Positions 25,768 to 35,054 are shown, numbered from the stretch's first letter. The stretch: 64,000 bases of DNA from Gemmata massiliana (GCF_901538265.1 NZ_LR593886.1:2294001-2358000), one strand, 5' to 3'. Notes: generated by a model from the letters alone, not told the origin. Numbers and translations: made by a program.

Positions 25768-27024
25768 TCACTTTGCATTCTTGGCCTTCCACAATTCGCC
25801 TTCGATTTTGAGGCGGTGCCGTGTTGCTTGGTTCAGTTCCGATGGTCGAATGGCCCTGGCCTCCGCGCGGAGTTCCGCGTACCGCTCGAATTCCTTGGCC
25901 TCGACTAGGAGTTCTTTGAGCCAGGGGATCAGTCGCTTCGGCTCCTTTCCCCACAACTCGTCGAGCACGGTGAGCATATCGTTGAGGCAATCGGGACGTG
26001 TGTCCAAAGTCCGGAACTCACCTTCCCAAAATTGGCCCCAGAGTTGGTGCGTTTCGAGAGCACCTTGGTGTAGGCGCGCCTTGAGCAACTTTTGAGCTGT
26101 GCTGTCGCCGTCCTCGATCTTCAGCCCCGTGTTCCCGTTGAGCCGGGGGCAGCGCTTTGCGAACTGGGCGCGGCGTATTTTCCAGTCCGGGTCGTTTTTC
26201 TCGGGTGGCGGAAGCACGATATCGGGGAACAGGCTCGGAGGGCGTTTCTTGTCAGCAAGCCACTCGCTACCAGCGGGCTTTGCGCGCGGAGCGTCTTTCG
26301 GTGCAGGGCGAGTCTCGTCACGCTGTGCGTTGATACTCGTGGCTTTCCACAACTCCGTTTCGGTCTTGAACCGGTGACGAACCGCGTAGTGGAAGTATTG
26401 AGGAGGGAAGACGCTGGCCTCGACACGCACTCGGATGTACCGTTCTCGTTCTTTGGCAACGGTGACGAGTTCCTTGAGCCACGGAACGAGTTCTTGCGGG
26501 TGCTTGGTCCACAGTTCCAGGACAGTAGTCTGAATATTTTTGAGACACACGAAAAATGGTACGGGCGACAGCCGTGGGCCTGACCAGTCCATTTTTTCAA
26601 ATACGATAAAGTTGCGATATCCTAATAATTCCTGATTTAATTGCGCCTTGAGTAGCCTTTGAAGTTCATTGTCGGTGGTACCGATTTTCAGGGCGATGTT
26701 ACCACGCATGCGCGGCCATAGTCGGTCGCAAAGCGCTTCCAAATCTTTCTGGAACGCATCATAGTGTTCGTCTTTACCGTCCCAAGTGGGACGGGCAAAA
26801 ACGAGATTGGGAAACACGCTCGGAACAGTGCTGTCAATGACCGGGTCTTTGCCCTTTTGGTACTCGATCTTTTTCGGGAACCATGCCTCGTTCGGAGGCG
26901 CTTCTTTCGGTGCGGGCGCGGTTGCTGGGAGCGGCTCGTCGTGGCCTTTGGATGAAGGTGGGGCGGCCAGTACGCTTCCGGCGCCGATGACGGTGGCCCA
27001 CACCCAGTTCGTTGACTTCGGCAT
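25768..27024 (-). CDS. exported protein with two copies of the ECF-sigma C-terminal module
   Basis: 418 residues. The N-terminus MPKSTNWVWATVIGAGSVLA is a signal/anchor closely resembling the membrane segment of the ECF sigma factor at 19306-20712 (NWTWAASVGIAG). Two repeats follow: about 85-225 (LWPRMRGNIALKIGTTDNE, PWLKELVTVAKERERYIRVR, HYAVRHRFKTETELWKA) and about 285-418 (RCPRLNGNTGLKIEDGDST, KLLKARLHQGALETHQ, PWLKELLVEAKEFERYAELR, ATRHRLKIEGELWKAKN). All have the same order of motifs as the sigma tail. Function unknown. The gene is separated from priA by a stem-loop. Confidence 0.8.
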   Translation of the reverse strand: MPKSTNWVWATVIGAGSVLAAPPSSKGHDEPLPATAPAPKEAPPNEAWFPKKIEYQKGKDPVIDSTVPSVFPNLVFARPTWDGKDEHYDAFQKDLEALCDRLWPRMRGNIALKIGTTDNELQRLLKAQLNQELLGYRNFIVFEKMDWSGPRLSPVPFFVCLKNIQTTVLELWTKHPQELVPWLKELVTVAKERERYIRVRVEASVFPPQYFHYAVRHRFKTETELWKATSINAQRDETRPAPKDAPRAKPAGSEWLADKKRPPSLFPDIVLPPPEKNDPDWKIRRAQFAKRCPRLNGNTGLKIEDGDSTAQKLLKARLHQGALETHQLWGQFWEGEFRTLDTRPDCLNDMLTVLDELWGKEPKRLIPWLKELLVEAKEFERYAELRAEARAIRPSELNQATRHRLKIEGELWKAKNAK

Positions 27025-27042
27025 CCCAAGTACCCCGAAACG

Positions 27043-27077
27043 CGATCGGTTCAGCCCCTGTTGGACTGAACCGATCG
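27043..27077 (-). terminator. stem-loop after priA
   Basis: 12-bp perfect stem, cgatcggttcag (27043-27054) with ctgaaccgatcg (27066-27077). Located 20 bp beyond the priA stop on the minus strand. The U-tract is weak (gcgtttcg). Confidence 0.55.
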
Positions 27078-27096
27078 TAGCTTCTGGCGGGGCGGG

Positions 27097-29424
27097 TCAC
27101 AACATGCTGTACGGGTCGATGTCCACTTGGAACTCGACGCCGCTGGGCGGTTTCGCGAGCGTCAGCACGTTGCGCAGGACTTCGTGCAGCACCGCGCTGC
27201 TGTCGGACTGGATCTGGAAGTGGAACCGGTAGAAGTTGTTCAGCCGGAACACCGGGCACTCCGCGGGGCCGAGCAATCGCACCGGTGCCTGTCCCTGTGC
27301 GGTGGTGGCGCGCTTCATCGCTTCCTTGAAGGTACCGGCCAGCGCGTCGGCGAACGTGGCCGCGGCCTCTTCTTTCTCACTGCGAACGATGAGGCGCGCG
27401 AGGCGCTCGTAGGGCGGGTACTTGTGCTGCTTGCGGTGGACGAGTTCGAGCTTCGCGAACTCGCCGTAGTTGTGGTGCGATGCGAGCGTGATGCACGGGT
27501 GATCTGGAGTAAACGTTTGCACGAGCACCTGTCCGCCCTTCTCGCCGCGCCCGGCCCGGCCCGCGACCTGCGCGAGCAACTGGAACGTGCGCTCCGCGCT
27601 GCGGAAGTCTGGTAGGTGCAAACCCACGTCCGCGTTCACCACGCCCACGAGCGTGACGTTGGGGAAGTCCAGCCCCTTCGCGATCATCTGTGTGCCGACG
27701 AGGATCTGGATCAGTCCGTCGCGGAACGCATCGAGCACGCGCTGATGGCTCCCGGGCTTCGACATCGTGTCCGAGTCCATGCGCTGGCACACGTTGCCGG
27801 GGAACTTCTCCTCGATTTCGACCTGTAGCTTCTCGGTTCCCAACCCTTGGTATCGCATCGCGGGTTGCGAGCACGCGGGGCACTTCTGGAACGGCGCCGT
27901 CTCGAACCCGCAGTAGTGGCACATTAGCGAGTTCTTTGTACGGTGGAACGTCATCGCGAGGTCGCAGTGGGCACACTGTGCCACGTGTCCGCACGCTTCA
28001 CAATGCACGTGCGTGCTGAACCCGCGGCGGTTCAACAGCAGGATGATTTGGCCCTTCTCCTTGAGCGTTTTCCGCATCGCGGATTCGAGTGTCGGGCCGA
28101 TCGCGTAGTGCTTGCCGGGCGTCTTCGGTTCGTGACGCAGGTCCACCAACTTTACCGCGGGGAGTGGGCGGCTCGCGACGCGGTTCGGCATGCTTAGCAC
28201 GGCGTAGTTCCCGCGCTCCGCGTTCGCCCAGCTTTCGAGGCTCGGTGTCGCGGACCCCATCAGGATGGGAATGCCTTCGAGCCGGGCGCGCATGACCGCC
28301 ACGTCGCGCGCGTGGTAGCGCGGCGTCGATTCTTGCTTGAAGCTGTTCTCGTGCTCCTCGTCGATCACGATGAGGCCGAGCTTCCGCGTCGGTGCGAACA
28401 CGGCACTGCGTGCGCCGACGACGACCTGAATGTGCCCGGTGGCCACGCGGCGCCAGTACCCGCCGCGCTCGGCGTCGGTGAGGTGGCTGTGCAGCACCGC
28501 GAGGTTCCCGCACCGGCCCTTGAACCGCGAAATCGTTTGCGGCGTGAGTGAGATTTCGGGCACCAGAACGATGACTTCCTTGCCCTGCTTCACCACTTCT
28601 TCAATCGCACGCAGATACACTTCCGTCTTGCCGCTTCCCGTAACACCGTGCAGCAGGAACGGGTGATAACCGCCGGTTTCGAGCGCGTTCCTGAGCGGCT
28701 CCCACACACGGAGCTGGTCCGCGTTCAGCACAATCTCGGCCAGTGGTGCGGTAGTGCTTTGGTCCTCGGTGTCGGTGTCGGGTGTTCCCGCGGGTGTTTC
28801 GATGCGCTCGCTGAATTTACGGACGAGTCCCTTTTTGATTAACCCGGCGACCACGCCCGTTGTGCATTTCGCGAGTCGGGCGAGTTGAAGCACTTCGAGC
28901 GGCCGGTTCTCCTTCTTGAGCTTGTCGAGAGCGGCCTTCTGTTGCGGTGTGACGGTCGGGAGCGGGTTCGGCAACTTCTCTTTGGGGAGCGGCTCAACGA
29001 ACGACGCGACGCGCGTGCCCGCGTTGTCGCGCACGCCCGCGGGCACGACCGCGTGCAGCACTTGGCCCCACCCGCAGAGGTAGTAGTCCGCCATCCACCG
29101 CGTGAGCTTCATGAGGTGCTCGTCGACGATGGCGTCGTCGTCGAGCACGCGGGCAACGGACTTGATCTCGTAGCTGGATGTGGGCTGCACGTCGGTCACG
29201 CGCACGCAGAACCCCGCGGTCCCTTTGCCGCCCTTACCGAACGGCACTTCGACGCGCTTCCCGACGCCGATTTTCGCAACAAGAGACTCGGGAACCGCGT
29301 AGGTGTAGGCGTGGTCGAGCGGCCGGTCGAACACGATGTCCGCGAACAGCGTCGCGGGGACAGAAACAGGTTTGGGAAGTTCGCGCTCGTTTTCGACTTC
29401 AAACAGCGTGTTGGGGGCCGTCAT
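27097..29424 (-). CDS. priA: primosomal protein N' (PriA replication-restart helicase)
   Basis: 775 residues from ATG 29424 (an ATG 39 nt upstream has no ribosome-binding site). DEXH helicase that reloads the replisome at stalled forks. N-terminal 3'-end-binding domain (FDRPLDHAYTYAVP), Walker A GVTGSGKTEVYLRAI, Walker B/DEEH in VIDEEHENSFKQ, QIILLNRRGFSTHVHC leading into an eight-Cys zinc region (CEACGHVAQCAHC, CHYCGFETAPFQKCPAC), GTEKLQVEIEEKFP, and VGTQMIAKGLDFPNVTLVGV. Full length for the family. It reads away from the GAF-protein gene side and ends near the two-module protein. Confidence 0.96.
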   Translation of the reverse strand: MTAPNTLFEVENERELPKPVSVPATLFADIVFDRPLDHAYTYAVPESLVAKIGVGKRVEVPFGKGGKGTAGFCVRVTDVQPTSSYEIKSVARVLDDDAIVDEHLMKLTRWMADYYLCGWGQVLHAVVPAGVRDNAGTRVASFVEPLPKEKLPNPLPTVTPQQKAALDKLKKENRPLEVLQLARLAKCTTGVVAGLIKKGLVRKFSERIETPAGTPDTDTEDQSTTAPLAEIVLNADQLRVWEPLRNALETGGYHPFLLHGVTGSGKTEVYLRAIEEVVKQGKEVIVLVPEISLTPQTISRFKGRCGNLAVLHSHLTDAERGGYWRRVATGHIQVVVGARSAVFAPTRKLGLIVIDEEHENSFKQESTPRYHARDVAVMRARLEGIPILMGSATPSLESWANAERGNYAVLSMPNRVASRPLPAVKLVDLRHEPKTPGKHYAIGPTLESAMRKTLKEKGQIILLLNRRGFSTHVHCEACGHVAQCAHCDLAMTFHRTKNSLMCHYCGFETAPFQKCPACSQPAMRYQGLGTEKLQVEIEEKFPGNVCQRMDSDTMSKPGSHQRVLDAFRDGLIQILVGTQMIAKGLDFPNVTLVGVVNADVGLHLPDFRSAERTFQLLAQVAGRAGRGEKGGQVLVQTFTPDHPCITLASHHNYGEFAKLELVHRKQHKYPPYERLARLIVRSEKEEAAATFADALAGTFKEAMKRATTAQGQAPVRLLGPAECPVFRLNNFYRFHFQIQSDSSAVLHEVLRNVLTLAKPPSGVEFQVDIDPYSML

Positions 29425-29544
29425 GGCCGGTCGCTCCGCGGTGTCGGGCGTCAGAGTGTGCATGCGCCCAGTTTAGCAGCGCGCGGCACCGCCACCAAGG
29501 ACGGTTGCCCAACCGGTGTTATCGGCAAAATGGGTAGGTGAAGA

Positions 29545-30390
29545 TCACTCGGTACAAGCCGGAGTCGCGCAAACTCTATCGGGGTTAGGAGTTGCCGTGT
29601 CGCTAGCTGCGGATTCGTTGTCGTGCTGCGTGTCGTCGGCGGAGACGCGACTGTTGCGGTCGAGTGCCAGTTGTGCGATCCCCTCTGGGCTGAGGCCGTG
29701 AGTGACGTGTAGGCTGAACCATTGTTCGAGTAACGCTTCCACCGGCACCCACTGACCGTTTACTTCGAACCGCTTGGTGAGGAAACACATGCGCACGAGT
29801 CCGCCGGCTGTGGGGCGCTGGGCTGCGTCGCGCAACCGCGTGTTCTCGCTGCGGAGCAGCGTTTCCATGCCCCGGGCTTTGTTCGTTTCGGTTTGGGACC
29901 GGACGTATTCCAGTGCGAGAGCGGTCGAATCGGCCAGTGACTGGAGCCACCGAACTTCGGTCGGGGTCGGGCACGCCGTTTGTGCCCAGTACACGCCGAT
30001 CGCCCCGACCGGGCCGAGCGACCGAATCGGGACCACGGCCAGACTCTTAACGAACGTGACGCGGTATGCGTCGTGGGGAATGCGGTCGTCGAGGTAGATA
30101 TCGGGGATGAGGGCGGGCTGGCGGTTCCGCATGACCCAACCGCTGATGCACGCCTCCATCGGGAACCGCTTGCCCTTCCAGAGCGGCGCGATGGCGTCCT
30201 CGTCCACGTAGTAGCACTTCTCCTCGTCGCGAAGCACGAAGCACGCACCGTCTGCGCCGGTCACGCGCCGGGCCGCGACCTTGACGATGTTTGTGATTTC
30301 CGCGGTGTTGCGCGCAGAGGAGAGCCGCTGAACGGCGTCGATGAGTTGTTCGGTGGCCTCGGCCGGGGCCGGTTTGGTCGTTTCGCTCAT
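29545..30390 (-). CDS. GAF-domain sensory protein
   Basis: 281 residues. A GAF domain spans about 15-165 (AACRVTGADGACFVLRDE-like start, CISGWVMRNRQPALIPDIYL, VVPIRSLGPVGAIGVYW). A short coiled region follows (ETLLRSENTRLRDAAQ), then a segment CFLTKRFEVNGQWVPVEALLE...THGLSPEG. That last segment resembles the linker placed after PAS/GAF domains in phosphorelay proteins ('CLTKR...G.W...E.Y...HGICPEC') but lacks the usual Cys pair. There is no kinase or output domain in the protein. The ligand is unknown. Confidence 0.82.
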   Translation of the reverse strand: MSETTKPAPAEATEQLIDAVQRLSSARNTAEITNIVKVAARRVTGADGACFVLRDEEKCYYVDEDAIAPLWKGKRFPMEACISGWVMRNRQPALIPDIYLDDRIPHDAYRVTFVKSLAVVPIRSLGPVGAIGVYWAQTACPTPTEVRWLQSLADSTALALEYVRSQTETNKARGMETLLRSENTRLRDAAQRPTAGGLVRMCFLTKRFEVNGQWVPVEALLEQWFSLHVTHGLSPEGIAQLALDRNSRVSADDTQHDNESAASDTATPNPDRVCATPACTE

Positions 30391-30566
30391 CGCGGTACTC
30401 GGTCTGATGTTCGTGGGCGCAGACGTGTGTTGAGTATAGTCCAGGCAGATCCGAAACTGCAGCGGTGTATCAGCGAAGAAACGCAGTTCCTGCCAAAGTT
30501 AATGCGACGGGCAGAAAAGTTCGTTGGTGGAGGAAGCGAGGCGGCGTTTCACTGACAACGAACTTG

Positions 30567-31238
30567 CTACTCGGTTGGTGCGTCAGCTAGAGGAGGAAGA
30601 CTTGGGGCCGGTGGGAGTCGAGCTTCGAGTTCACGACACAGCTTGTCGAACGACGGGGCACAGTCGCGGCATTCCTGAAGGGCCATCGAGCGAACGAAGA
30701 GTTCCGCATCGACTGTTTTCTTGTACTTGCGCCCCTTGTTTTTGATTCGGAGCTGCCCGTCGAGCCAACCCGCACCGTTACAGTCTTCGGGCGCGGGGCG
30801 ATGAGGAAGCGTGTCGGGAAGCTCGTTGACGCCACCGAGCGCAGAGGCTCCCGCAACGATCCAGTTCTCGAACATCTGCTTCGCGAGCACACAGGCGATT
30901 GGTGCGTCTGTCGGTAGTGCCTGTTTTGCTGTGCTCACGAGGCGCGGAGCGAGGGCTGCGGGGCAATCTTTTTCTGCGTCGAGCAGGATCAGTAACAGCG
31001 CAATCGCGTTGGGATCTTTTCTCGTTTTGGCGCGGAGCTTCAAATACGCCTTTTGAACGGTGTCACTCAGTACCTCACCGTTTGGGTGCGTCAATGAGTC
31101 GCGGTGCGTTCGGAACGGTTCGATCACCTGAAGTCGTTCGGGCCGACACAACAGCTCGGTCCAAATGCGGTACAGCAGCCCTTCAACGCAACCTTGTTCG
31201 GTATGACCTTCGACGACGGGGGCGATGTAGAGAGTCAT
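30567..31238 (-). CDS. DUF4276-family protein, partner of the AAA ATPase
   Basis: 223 residues. VVEGHTEQGCVEGLL at the N-terminus and LILLDAEKDCPAALAP around residue 85, then KQMFENWIVAGA, are DUF4276 features. The Glu and Asp positions resemble a TOPRIM-like nuclease fold. The start overlaps the ATPase stop by 4 nt (31235-31238), so the two are translationally coupled. Paired ATPase plus DUF4276 genes recur in bacterial accessory regions and parallel OLD/PARIS/Gabija-type two-component defence systems; a nuclease or toxin role here is inference. Confidence 0.8.
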   Translation of the reverse strand: MTLYIAPVVEGHTEQGCVEGLLYRIWTELLCRPERLQVIEPFRTHRDSLTHPNGEVLSDTVQKAYLKLRAKTRKDPNAIALLLILLDAEKDCPAALAPRLVSTAKQALPTDAPIACVLAKQMFENWIVAGASALGGVNELPDTLPHRPAPEDCNGAGWLDGQLRIKNKGRKYKKTVDAELFVRSMALQECRDCAPSFDKLCRELEARLPPAPSLPPLADAPTE

Positions 31239-32539
31239 GCCTTTGGCACCTGCCCGTTTTGGGAGAGGTGCCGTTGGCGATCCAAGTCATCGAGATCGGG
31301 TTCGAGTTGGTTCTGCCGTTCGAGCCCGCCGAGCGTATCAAGGTTCCGGCGAACAATTTCGATACTTGCCTCATCGACGGGAGCAATCACAGTCTGGCCA
31401 TCGATCATTTGCACAACGCGAATGTTCTCGGGCTTGATGGTCGGGTTCTCGAGCATCTCCGCACTGTGCGTTGTGAGTAGAACTTGTGTGCGAAGGGTCG
31501 CTTCATCGAGTGCGTCCACCAGTGCCCGCATCGCGGCGGGGTGAAGCGAGGTTTCGGGTTCTTCGATGGCGACGATAGTGGGCGCGCCGTAGGGCGGAAT
31601 GTTTTGAAATGCTGCGACTAACGCAGCGAGAACTCGCAACGTCCCGTCAGACATGCTAGCGGCATCGAACTCCAAAACTGTTCCATCACCTCGCCGTGTT
31701 TGAAAACGCAGCGTCTCGTATCCCCCTACTGCGCTGGTCCCTGTGAACTCAGCCGAATTTGTGACCACATTTAAATAGCGACTAACTCGGTCAATTGGCG
31801 TCTCATTTACTCCGCCGCTGGTATTAATTACGCTGGCGAGATTGCTGCCGTCTCGCTCCAAGAATGAGCCCGGATTTGGTTTCTGAGGGCGCCGCATGGC
31901 TTCCGGGTTGAAATTGTAAGTTGCTATTGATGTGATGTAGCTAGACAATTCTGTAAATGGACCGTTTCCGAAACACATACCAAGTATGGTCTTCTCTGAA
32001 TTCGCCCAGTTACTGATTGGGTGAGTTAACGTGTCGCCGCTCCAAGTAACTTTGCCCGCTTTGGAGGTGTAGCTTGTCGTCTGTTCCCCATCGGCGCGTA
32101 GCAACTGTACTTGTTCCCCCACAATTCGCGGATAGCGGTCCGGCGAGAAGTCTATCTCCAAGCCGTAAGACACTGACCACAAATCATCGGATCGCAAGAT
32201 CCACGTTCCCGGTATGCGAGAGGATGCGTAAATTTGTCCTTCGATATCTATGGTCACTGTAGTCGCCGACGAAAAACGACAAAGGATGGCATCGTGTCCT
32301 CCGTGTGACCTAACCGCTTCATGCAGGCCGTGGTTTACTACATCTCGTAAGAACGCGAGCGCGTCCAAGAAGTTGCTTTTCCCCGAAGCATTTCGCCCGA
32401 CCAGGATCGTGAACGGTTCGAGTGTGACGTCGCAGAACGCGATGCTCTTGTAGCCGCGAATGCGCACGCGGCGGAGGAATGGGGGCTTGCTCCGTGTGTC
32501 GATGGTGTCGTTGGGTTCGGTGTCGGGCGCGGTGGCCAT
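31235..32539 (-). CDS. AAA family ATPase (AAA_15/AAA_21, OLD-like) of a two-gene module
   Basis: 434 residues from ATG 32539. RVRIRGYKSIAFCDVTLEPF then Walker A VGRNASGKSNFLDAL at about 45-60, ABC-type signature region MSDGTLRVLAALV, Walker B IVAIEEPETSLHPAAM, and the switch His in LLTTHSAEMLE. This is the SMC/RecF-like arrangement of the OLD ATPases. The central part (31600-32300) is visibly less GC-rich than the surrounding genome, which suggests transfer. It is coupled to the DUF4276 gene and lies 89 nt after the metallophosphoesterase gene. Confidence 0.88.
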   Translation of the reverse strand: MATAPDTEPNDTIDTRSKPPFLRRVRIRGYKSIAFCDVTLEPFTILVGRNASGKSNFLDALAFLRDVVNHGLHEAVRSHGGHDAILCRFSSATTVTIDIEGQIYASSRIPGTWILRSDDLWSVSYGLEIDFSPDRYPRIVGEQVQLLRADGEQTTSYTSKAGKVTWSGDTLTHPISNWANSEKTILGMCFGNGPFTELSSYITSIATYNFNPEAMRRPQKPNPGSFLERDGSNLASVINTSGGVNETPIDRVSRYLNVVTNSAEFTGTSAVGGYETLRFQTRRGDGTVLEFDAASMSDGTLRVLAALVAAFQNIPPYGAPTIVAIEEPETSLHPAAMRALVDALDEATLRTQVLLTTHSAEMLENPTIKPENIRVVQMIDGQTVIAPVDEASIEIVRRNLDTLGGLERQNQLEPDLDDLDRQRHLSQNGQVPKA

Positions 32540-32628
32540 TTGCTTCCTGACGCGAAGGGATCGGGCGTGTTCAGGGTAGCGAATCGGCTCAGGTGCCCGC
32601 AAGCTACTTCAACTCAAATGGCTTCGTT

Positions 32629-33501
32629 TCACACCCACTTCCAGTTGTGGCGCGTGAACGGCTTCAGGTCGACGTCGTCGATGAACGTGAACGTGCTCTC
32701 GTTTCCGTTCCACTCCAGCACACCGACGCTTCCGGGTTCTGGGTGGCCGTCGCGGGTGCGCAGCTCGAACCCTGCGAGGTGGTACACCTCCGTGCGGCCG
32801 TAGTCGCGTTCGATCCTGCTGCCAGCGCCGCTGTAGTGCCCGAAGAACGCGAATCGCGGTTGTGCCAGTTCGATCAGCGCGAGGAGCAGGTCGCTGCCGT
32901 AGCCGATGCGCTTCGCGTCTTTGGGGGCGTCGTGTATCAGGAGCACGTCGAACGCTTCGATCGCGAGTCGGTCCACGGCTTTCTCGTGGATGTAACCGCG
33001 CGGAGGGAGGTTCTGACGCGCGTTCGGTCCGCCGCCGTCGACACCCCACACGGCCGCCGCTTTCAATCCACACCCAAACGAGTGAATCTCACCGTCCTTG
33101 ATGCCGCGAACGCGACAATAGGCGTCTACCACGAAATCCGACTGCTTGCCGGACGCCCGCGCGAAGCGCTTCAGTTCATCGAAGTCTTCGTGATTGCCGG
33201 CCGTGAACCAGAGATCGAAGTCGCTGTTCGGGTCGTTGAACACGCGATCGGCGATGTCGGTGCGAACCACCACGTCGAGCGAACCGAGTTCGAGCGGATC
33301 ATCCTTCGCGTGGCGCAGTGTGGCTTTGTCGCAGTGCGAGAGGTCCGTGTAGTATCCCATGTCGCCGACCTGGAGCAGTCCCGCCAGGTCGCACCCGGTC
33401 CGCGCCGACCAGTACGACGCGAACCGGAACGCCGGCAGAATGCGCCCGTGCAGGTCGCCGAACACGAGGAACGCGGTGCGATGAGGGGATGGAGCGTCCA
33501 T
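32629..33501 (-). CDS. calcineurin-like metallophosphoesterase
   Basis: 290 residues. The five family motifs are visible: GDLHG near residue 15, GDMG around 46, GNHED around 102, VLLIHDAP around 188, and FFGHYSGAG around 222. Di-metal phosphoesterase; the substrate may be a nucleotide, a protein or an RNA end. No signal peptide. It reads in the same direction as the downstream AAA/DUF4276 pair with an 89-nt gap, so it may be part of that module or an independent housekeeping gene. Confidence 0.88.
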   Translation of the reverse strand: MDAPSPHRTAFLVFGDLHGRILPAFRFASYWSARTGCDLAGLLQVGDMGYYTDLSHCDKATLRHAKDDPLELGSLDVVVRTDIADRVFNDPNSDFDLWFTAGNHEDFDELKRFARASGKQSDFVVDAYCRVRGIKDGEIHSFGCGLKAAAVWGVDGGGPNARQNLPPRGYIHEKAVDRLAIEAFDVLLIHDAPKDAKRIGYGSDLLLALIELAQPRFAFFGHYSGAGSRIERDYGRTEVYHLAGFELRTRDGHPEPGSVGVLEWNGNESTFTFIDDVDLKPFTRHNWKWV

Positions 33502-33567
33502 GCGGACAACGACACGCTCCGCACGAACGAGGTTCGGCGACCTGTCGCTCGTTGGAGGCGCATCAAA

Positions 33568-33597
33568 CGAAAGAACCCCGGCTTCGGCCGGGGTTCT
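33568..33597 (-). terminator. intrinsic terminator between the secreted-protein and metallophosphoesterase genes
   Basis: 11-bp perfect stem, agaaccccggc (33572-33582) with gccggggttct (33587-33597), stable ttcg tetraloop, followed on the minus strand by ttcg. It lies 24 bp past the stop at 33621. Confidence 0.8.
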
Positions 33598-33620
33598 GTT
33601 GAGTCATTTTTGAGTCGAGA

Positions 33621-34499
33621 TTACTTCTTCTTCAGCACGGTCGTGGATTCGCCCGAGACCGGGCCGGACATCTTGATTTTGACCTTGAGGTCGTCCATCT
33701 TCTGTGTGCCTTCCAGCTCGATCTTCCCCGAGAAGCTTTCCTTCACGTTCACGCCGGTCTTGAGCGACCGGTAGGTGGTGATTTTCAGGTCCATCTTCAC
33801 GTCGATGGTCGGCTCGCCCTCGTCCTTCATTTTCCCGGTGATCTTACCGGCCGACTGGATCACGGCGCAGTCCTCGTCGCCCACCTTCTCAATCTTCACG
33901 AACTTCTGATCGAGCTTGCCCTTCACGTCGGTGAACGAGCTGCCGAGCATCTTGACGAGCGCGCCCCCATCCACCTGCCACGTGTGGCCGACTTTCACCT
34001 TTGCTTCCGGGTACAGATCGTCATCGTTCTCGATCCCGTTGCGGCCGTCGAGTTCCTTCGTTTGTTTCTCGGTCGGCTTGGTATCGACCAGCGAGTGCTT
34101 CCAGTTCTTGCCGTCGCGCTCGCTGATGATGATTTCCTTTTCCAGCGCGCCCGGTTCGGTGTGGCTCATATCCTGGCCGCCGAGGTTGGCGGTCACGTCG
34201 GTCTTCTCTTCGACGATCTTGATCTGGCACTTGGTGACGTTCCGCCCGTCGACGGCGAGCACCTTGGCTTCTTCCTCGCTGGTCGCGGCCAGGGTAATTT
34301 TCAGGTCCACCGATTGGCCGGCCAGCTTCATCGTGGTGTCGGCGTCGCGGATCTTGAACGTCCCCTTGGTGACGAACACCTGACCCTTTTCGGGCGCCGG
34401 CCCGCGGAGGTCGTATGCATCGTCGGCCGCACGGACCGGACCAACGGCTCCGGCGAACAGCACGGCCGCGGCCCCGAGTACCCAGTTGAGCTTGAGCAT
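33621..34499 (-). CDS. secreted protein of unknown function
   Basis: 292 residues from ATG 34499, preceded by gaggaacgacca. Signal peptide MLKLNWVLGAAAVLFAGAVG with cleavage near VRA-AD. The mature part is Lys- and beta-rich with no Cys pair for disulfides, containing RNVTKCQIKIVEEKTDVTAN, DLYPEAKVKVGHTWQVDGGA and GKMKDEGEPTIDVKMDLKI. The general layout resembles the DUF6263-type exported beta-barrel-like proteins, but I cannot confirm this. An upstream in-frame start would bury the signal peptide. Confidence 0.75.
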   Translation of the reverse strand: MLKLNWVLGAAAVLFAGAVGPVRAADDAYDLRGPAPEKGQVFVTKGTFKIRDADTTMKLAGQSVDLKITLAATSEEEAKVLAVDGRNVTKCQIKIVEEKTDVTANLGGQDMSHTEPGALEKEIIISERDGKNWKHSLVDTKPTEKQTKELDGRNGIENDDDLYPEAKVKVGHTWQVDGGALVKMLGSSFTDVKGKLDQKFVKIEKVGDEDCAVIQSAGKITGKMKDEGEPTIDVKMDLKITTYRSLKTGVNVKESFSGKIELEGTQKMDDLKVKIKMSGPVSGESTTVLKKK

Positions 34500-34604
34500 T
34501 GGTCGTTCCTCTCGAAGTTGAGGCAGCAGCCCCTCATCTTCCGGGTTCGTTCGTGAAAGGGCAATATTTCCACGCGGAAAGGGACGACCGCGGGTTCTCA
34601 CGAA

Positions 34605-35054
34605 TCAGTGCGGGTGGGGATGCGGGTGGTCGTGACTGTGACCCGGACCGGCAGCACCCGCGAGTGCCAGCGTGCCGGTGTGGACGCCCTTTAACCCGCG
34701 GATTGCCGCGGCCAAGTTCTGGAGCGCCCCGCCGGGGCCGCGCAGCACGATCACTTCCATGCAGCGGTCATGATCCAGGTGGACGTGCATCGATGCCACC
34801 ACCTGATTCGCGTGATCGTGCTGAACGGCGAGCAGCTTTTCGACCAAGTGCGGGCGGTGGTGATCGTAGACCAGCGTGAGTGTGGCCGTGACCGGTTGGT
34901 CGTTCGCATCGAAGGCGTCGCGCGTGAGCGTTTGCCGGAGCAACTGCCGGATGGCCTCGCTCCGCGTGGCGAATGAGCCGTCACGAACGAACTTGTCGAA
35001 TTCTTCGAGCAGATCCGCTTCGAGCGACACCGAAAAGCGCGTGAGATCAGACAC
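34605..35054 (-). CDS. nikR: nickel-responsive transcriptional regulator NikR
   Basis: 149 residues from GTG 35054, which has ggagg at ideal spacing (the GTG 12 nt upstream does not). N-terminal ribbon-helix-helix domain SDLTRFSVSLEADLLEEFDK then ATRSEAIRQLLR. C-terminal ACT-like metal domain with the ligand set VYDHH and MHVHLDHDRCMEVIVLRG (His, His, His, Cys). The His-rich tail GHSHDHPHPHPH goes beyond the typical E. coli length and may bind extra metal. Ni-NikR normally represses nickel uptake genes; none is in the window. Confidence 0.95.
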   Translation of the reverse strand: MSDLTRFSVSLEADLLEEFDKFVRDGSFATRSEAIRQLLRQTLTRDAFDANDQPVTATLTLVYDHHRPHLVEKLLAVQHDHANQVVASMHVHLDHDRCMEVIVLRGPGGALQNLAAAIRGLKGVHTGTLALAGAAGPGHSHDHPHPHPH

